From Pseudobutyrivibrio sp. ACV-2 (GTDB lineage: Bacteria > Bacillota > Clostridia > Lachnospirales > Lachnospiraceae): a DNA stretch of 64,000 nt. The notes below the pieces were generated by a model. The model did no database searches and was not told the DNA's origin. It saw nothing but the letters and a program-made list of their open reading frames with translations. The stretch covers positions 62,001-126,000 of the forward strand of contig NZ_FNQZ01000002.1 in assembly GCF_900107545.1 (NCBI RefSeq). The letters run 5' to 3'. Of this stretch, positions 61,887-64,000 are shown piece by piece; the stretch's first letter is position 1; every line of letters begins with the position of its first letter. Made by a program: the position numbers and the translations under genes.

Positions 61887-63704
61887 TTATTCCGCTTCCT
61901 CATCCATCTCAAAAAGATTTACAATCTTTGTAAGTGACTCAATTGCTTTTTCTGTATCGCCTACTTTGTCATTTACGTCTCCAGTGCCGTTTACGATTCC
62001 GGAAGTTTTTTCTGCGATGTCATATACGCCATGAGCTGATTCGCCTACTGTAGCATTGATGTGCTCAAGAGTTATAGAAATACTTTCTATTGAACCTGAA
62101 AGTTCCTCAACACCAGCAGAAATAGAGCTCATGCTATCCTGGAATATTTCTGCATCAGAATAGTATTGTTCTGATACTTTTCCAAAATCTTCATAGTCTC
62201 CTAATACTGTCTCCTCAAGGAAGTTTGTTGTGTCCTCAAGGCATGAAGACATTTGGTAAACAGCATTGTTAACCTCACCTACGATTTCATCAATATTTCC
62301 AACGGCTTCGCTTGTCTGTTTTGCCAGGTTACTGATTTCTGAAGCAACTACTGCAAAGCCCTTTCCGGCATCACCTGCACGAGCCGCTTCGATAGAAGCA
62401 TTAAGTGCCAACAATGATGTCTGTGACGAAATCTGCATAATAGTGTTGGTCAGCTCATTAATCTTTTCTACAGCCTTTGCATTTTCGATAGCCTCGTCTG
62501 TCTGCTTTCTTACATTCTCGTAAGTTTCTTTTGTCCTGTCTGTTGCCTGCTTTGTGCTGGCTTTAAGATCCTTGGCTCTACCCATGATATCCTTTGAAAG
62601 ATTAGCTCCCTCCAATGCCATACCATCGATATTTTTAGCTTCATCTTTGATAAGCGAAACATTATTGCTGATTTCGGCTGTTGCAGCTGATGTTTCTTCC
62701 ATTGATGCAGCAAGCTCTTCAGTTGTAGCAGAATTGTCTGCACACATAGAGTTTACTTCATCTGCAGTTCCCTTTAGTGTAATTACATTTCCGTTAATTC
62801 TATCTTCGGTACTTGTGATATCTGTAACCATTTCTCTTAAGGCATTGCGCATCACTCGTACAGAATTTGCAATCATACCGATTTCATCTTTACGCTTTGT
62901 TAAAGCTGTGCCCGTCTTGCTGGTCTTGAAATTAAAATGAGCTGTATTGTTTATGATATCAACAATATCCTTTAATGGACGCAACATACCATTAATCACC
63001 AGATAGAAAATAATCATGTACACTAGCAATACAATTAACACAGAAATATTGATTATTTTGCTGAGATTTGATACGGGCTTCATAATCAAATCATAATCAC
63101 CAGTAATAATTACGATATTTCCTCCACCTGTAAAGGCATAACCTGCATATTTCTGGGAGCCTTTGTACTCATAAATTATGGAACCACTGCCTATATCTTC
63201 AGCTGTCTCACCAGCCTGAAGACGTGCAACAATGCTTTTTACAGCATCATTTTCAACAGGTTGAGCTATTTTTTCTATTGAAGGATGGTAAATCATAATA
63301 CCTTCATTGCTGACATAATAAGCATAAGAGCCTTCTACACCTTCAATTTGAATTCCACCTAAAGGTCTGTCGAAAGTCTCAAAGGTAGACTGTGTATTCT
63401 CTGCTGGATTTGCCATCAATTCTGAATATAGATATCTTTCGATAGTAGGGCCTGACAGATCGTTGTATCCCTCTAAAGTGATATATCTTCCTGTAGAATC
63501 CATAGTGGAATCTACTGTACTTGCAGCAACTTCCGCCAGATTTTGTGTATAGTTACGATAGGTATTATTAAGGGTATCCTTAGAAAACCTAATAGCTATC
63601 CCACCTACCGCGATCATCGCCAAAATAAAAACAATATCAAATACTACGACAATTTTAAATGCCATAGAATTAACAAAAGAGACGTTGTCATTCTTGTTTC
63701 TCAT
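61887..63704 (-). CDS. Methyl-accepting chemotaxis protein
   Basis: 605 residues. Membrane helix 1 near 17-38 ([20 protein letters not shown]), extracellular Cache-like sensor to about 220 ([15 protein letters not shown] is a typical Cache strand), helix 2 near 225-245 ([18 protein letters not shown]), HAMP ([15 protein letters not shown]), then the coiled-coil signalling domain with the conserved hairpin tip [20 protein letters not shown], which contacts CheA and CheW. No C-terminal CheR pentapeptide. The cell is therefore likely motile. AGAGAGG lies before the ATG. Ligand unknown. Confidence 0.95.
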   Translation of the reverse strand: MRNKNDNVSFVNSMAFKIVVVFDIVFILAMIAVGGIAIRFSKDTLNNTYRNYTQNLAEVAASTVDSTMDSTGRYITLEGYNDLSGPTIERYLYSELMANPAENTQSTFETFDRPLGGIQIEGVEGSYAYYVSNEGIMIYHPSIEKIAQPVENDAVKSIVARLQAGETAEDIGSGSIIYEYKGSQKYAGYAFTGGGNIVIITGDYDLIMKPVSNLSKIINISVLIVLLVYMIIFYLVINGMLRPLKDIVDIINNTAHFNFKTSKTGTALTKRKDEIGMIANSVRVMRNALREMVTDITSTEDRINGNVITLKGTADEVNSMCADNSATTEELAASMEETSAATAEISNNVSLIKDEAKNIDGMALEGANLSKDIMGRAKDLKASTKQATDRTKETYENVRKQTDEAIENAKAVEKINELTNTIMQISSQTSLLALNASIEAARAGDAGKGFAVVASEISNLAKQTSEAVGNIDEIVGEVNNAVYQMSSCLEDTTNFLEETVLGDYEDFGKVSEQYYSDAEIFQDSMSSISAGVEELSGSIESISITLEHINATVGESAHGVYDIAEKTSGIVNGTGDVNDKVGDTEKAIESLTKIVNLFEMDEEAE

Positions 63705-63847
63705 TCTAATACCTCTCTAGAAAAACACTATCCCATGAAACGTCCCTATAATAACATGTATTTAATTATATATAAATAGCTTAATTGTATTGTTCACAAT
63801 TTAATAACATTTAACCTACAAATTTCATTTTTTCGTTATATAAATTG

Positions 63848-64000
63848 TCAATCTCGCATAAAGATGTCCCTTGTGTACACTTTATTACAAACATCATCCA
63901 ATATTGCATCGTATCTATTTGCTATAATGCTATCGCTCATTTCCTTAAACTTTTGTAAATCATTTACAACCAAACTTCCAAAGAATGTATCTCCATCTTT
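63848..64000 (-). CDS. ugd: UDP-glucose/nucleotide-sugar dehydrogenase, C-terminal end (start outside window)
   Basis: The last 50 codons: [22 protein letters not shown], then [25 protein letters not shown]. This matches the C-terminal part of Ugd-type enzymes (D-x-I-x-A-N-R...DKVYTRDLF), which oxidise UDP-glucose to UDP-glucuronate. The reading frame continues past base 64,000. It could supply a uronic acid to the polysaccharides made here. The 143 bp between its stop and the chemoreceptor start hold only AT-rich DNA. Confidence 0.75.
   Translation of the reverse strand, partial: KDGDTFFGSLVVNDLQKFKEMSDSIIANRYDAILDDVCNKVYTRDIFMRD

Overview
The window looks like a capsule/exopolysaccharide and mobile-DNA region of a low-GC, Gram-positive Lachnospiraceae chromosome, most likely Butyrivibrio or Pseudobutyrivibrio. 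The evidence is AT-rich DNA, strong GGAGG-type ribosome binding sites, a CpsC/CpsD pair of Gram-positive type, repeated DUF1703 AAA-ATPase and Rpn-type nuclease genes, and IS66, IS1182 and IS200/IS605 debris. The genus is an inference; no rRNA or marker gene is present. Nearly all genes lie on the minus strand.

Bases 1-20,700 hold a first polysaccharide locus. A promoter region near 8.1-8.2 kb precedes cpsC, cpsD, a membrane-anchored CARDB-like protein and three glycosyltransferase genes, one of them a GT4-GT2 fusion. Upstream lie an acetyltransferase, a GT-B-like enzyme, a GT14-like enzyme, a Wzy-type polymerase, a divergent multispanning membrane protein and another GT2. The complete dTDP-L-rhamnose operon (rfbB-rfbD-rfbA-rfbC, 15.1-18.5 kb) follows. 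Divergent from it are a secreted acidic Thr/Pro/Glu-rich protein and a membrane-anchored beta-helix (pectate-lyase-like) protein.

Bases 22,240-34,500 are a mobile-element graveyard around two acyltransferase-3 genes. There are two head-to-head IS66 transposase ends joined at a 20-bp palindrome. An IS1182-like element with one nonsense codon sits inside a decayed IS200-type tnpA, next to a decayed IS66 orfA. A group II intron (27,297-32,692) has its reverse transcriptase gene split by a three-integrase 'recombinase in trio' (RIT) element. Removing the RIT element between AAGG direct repeats restores an uninterrupted 427-residue reverse transcriptase, so the nesting order is clear.

Bases 34,500-48,600 are a second polysaccharide locus: Wzx flippase, Wzy polymerase, GT2, GT4, an acetyltransferase, two polysaccharide pyruvyl transferases (one fused to a ferredoxin/FrhB module), two more ferredoxin/FrhB proteins, LicD, a TagD-like cytidylyltransferase and a radical SAM/SPASM enzyme. 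This implies a glycan carrying pyruvyl and phospho-type decorations, with an unusual redox component.

Bases 48,600-61,300 are mosaic: two acyltransferase-3 paralogues with near-identical 5' regions, a surface protein with eleven 12-residue PDNPGEPTNPDQ repeats, two DUF1703 ATPase paralogues, a GT4, one intact Rpn-type nuclease gene and two Rpn remnants. Five copies of one promoter module (TTGTCA - exactly 18 bp - TATAAT, with a conserved box upstream) occur at 27.2, 48.7, 50.5, 56.9 and 60.2 kb. Two of them are followed by a terminator-like hairpin before the gene. The window ends with a probably autoregulated XRE regulator, a chemoreceptor and the 3' end of a nucleotide-sugar dehydrogenase gene. 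No tRNA, rRNA or CRISPR array was seen.
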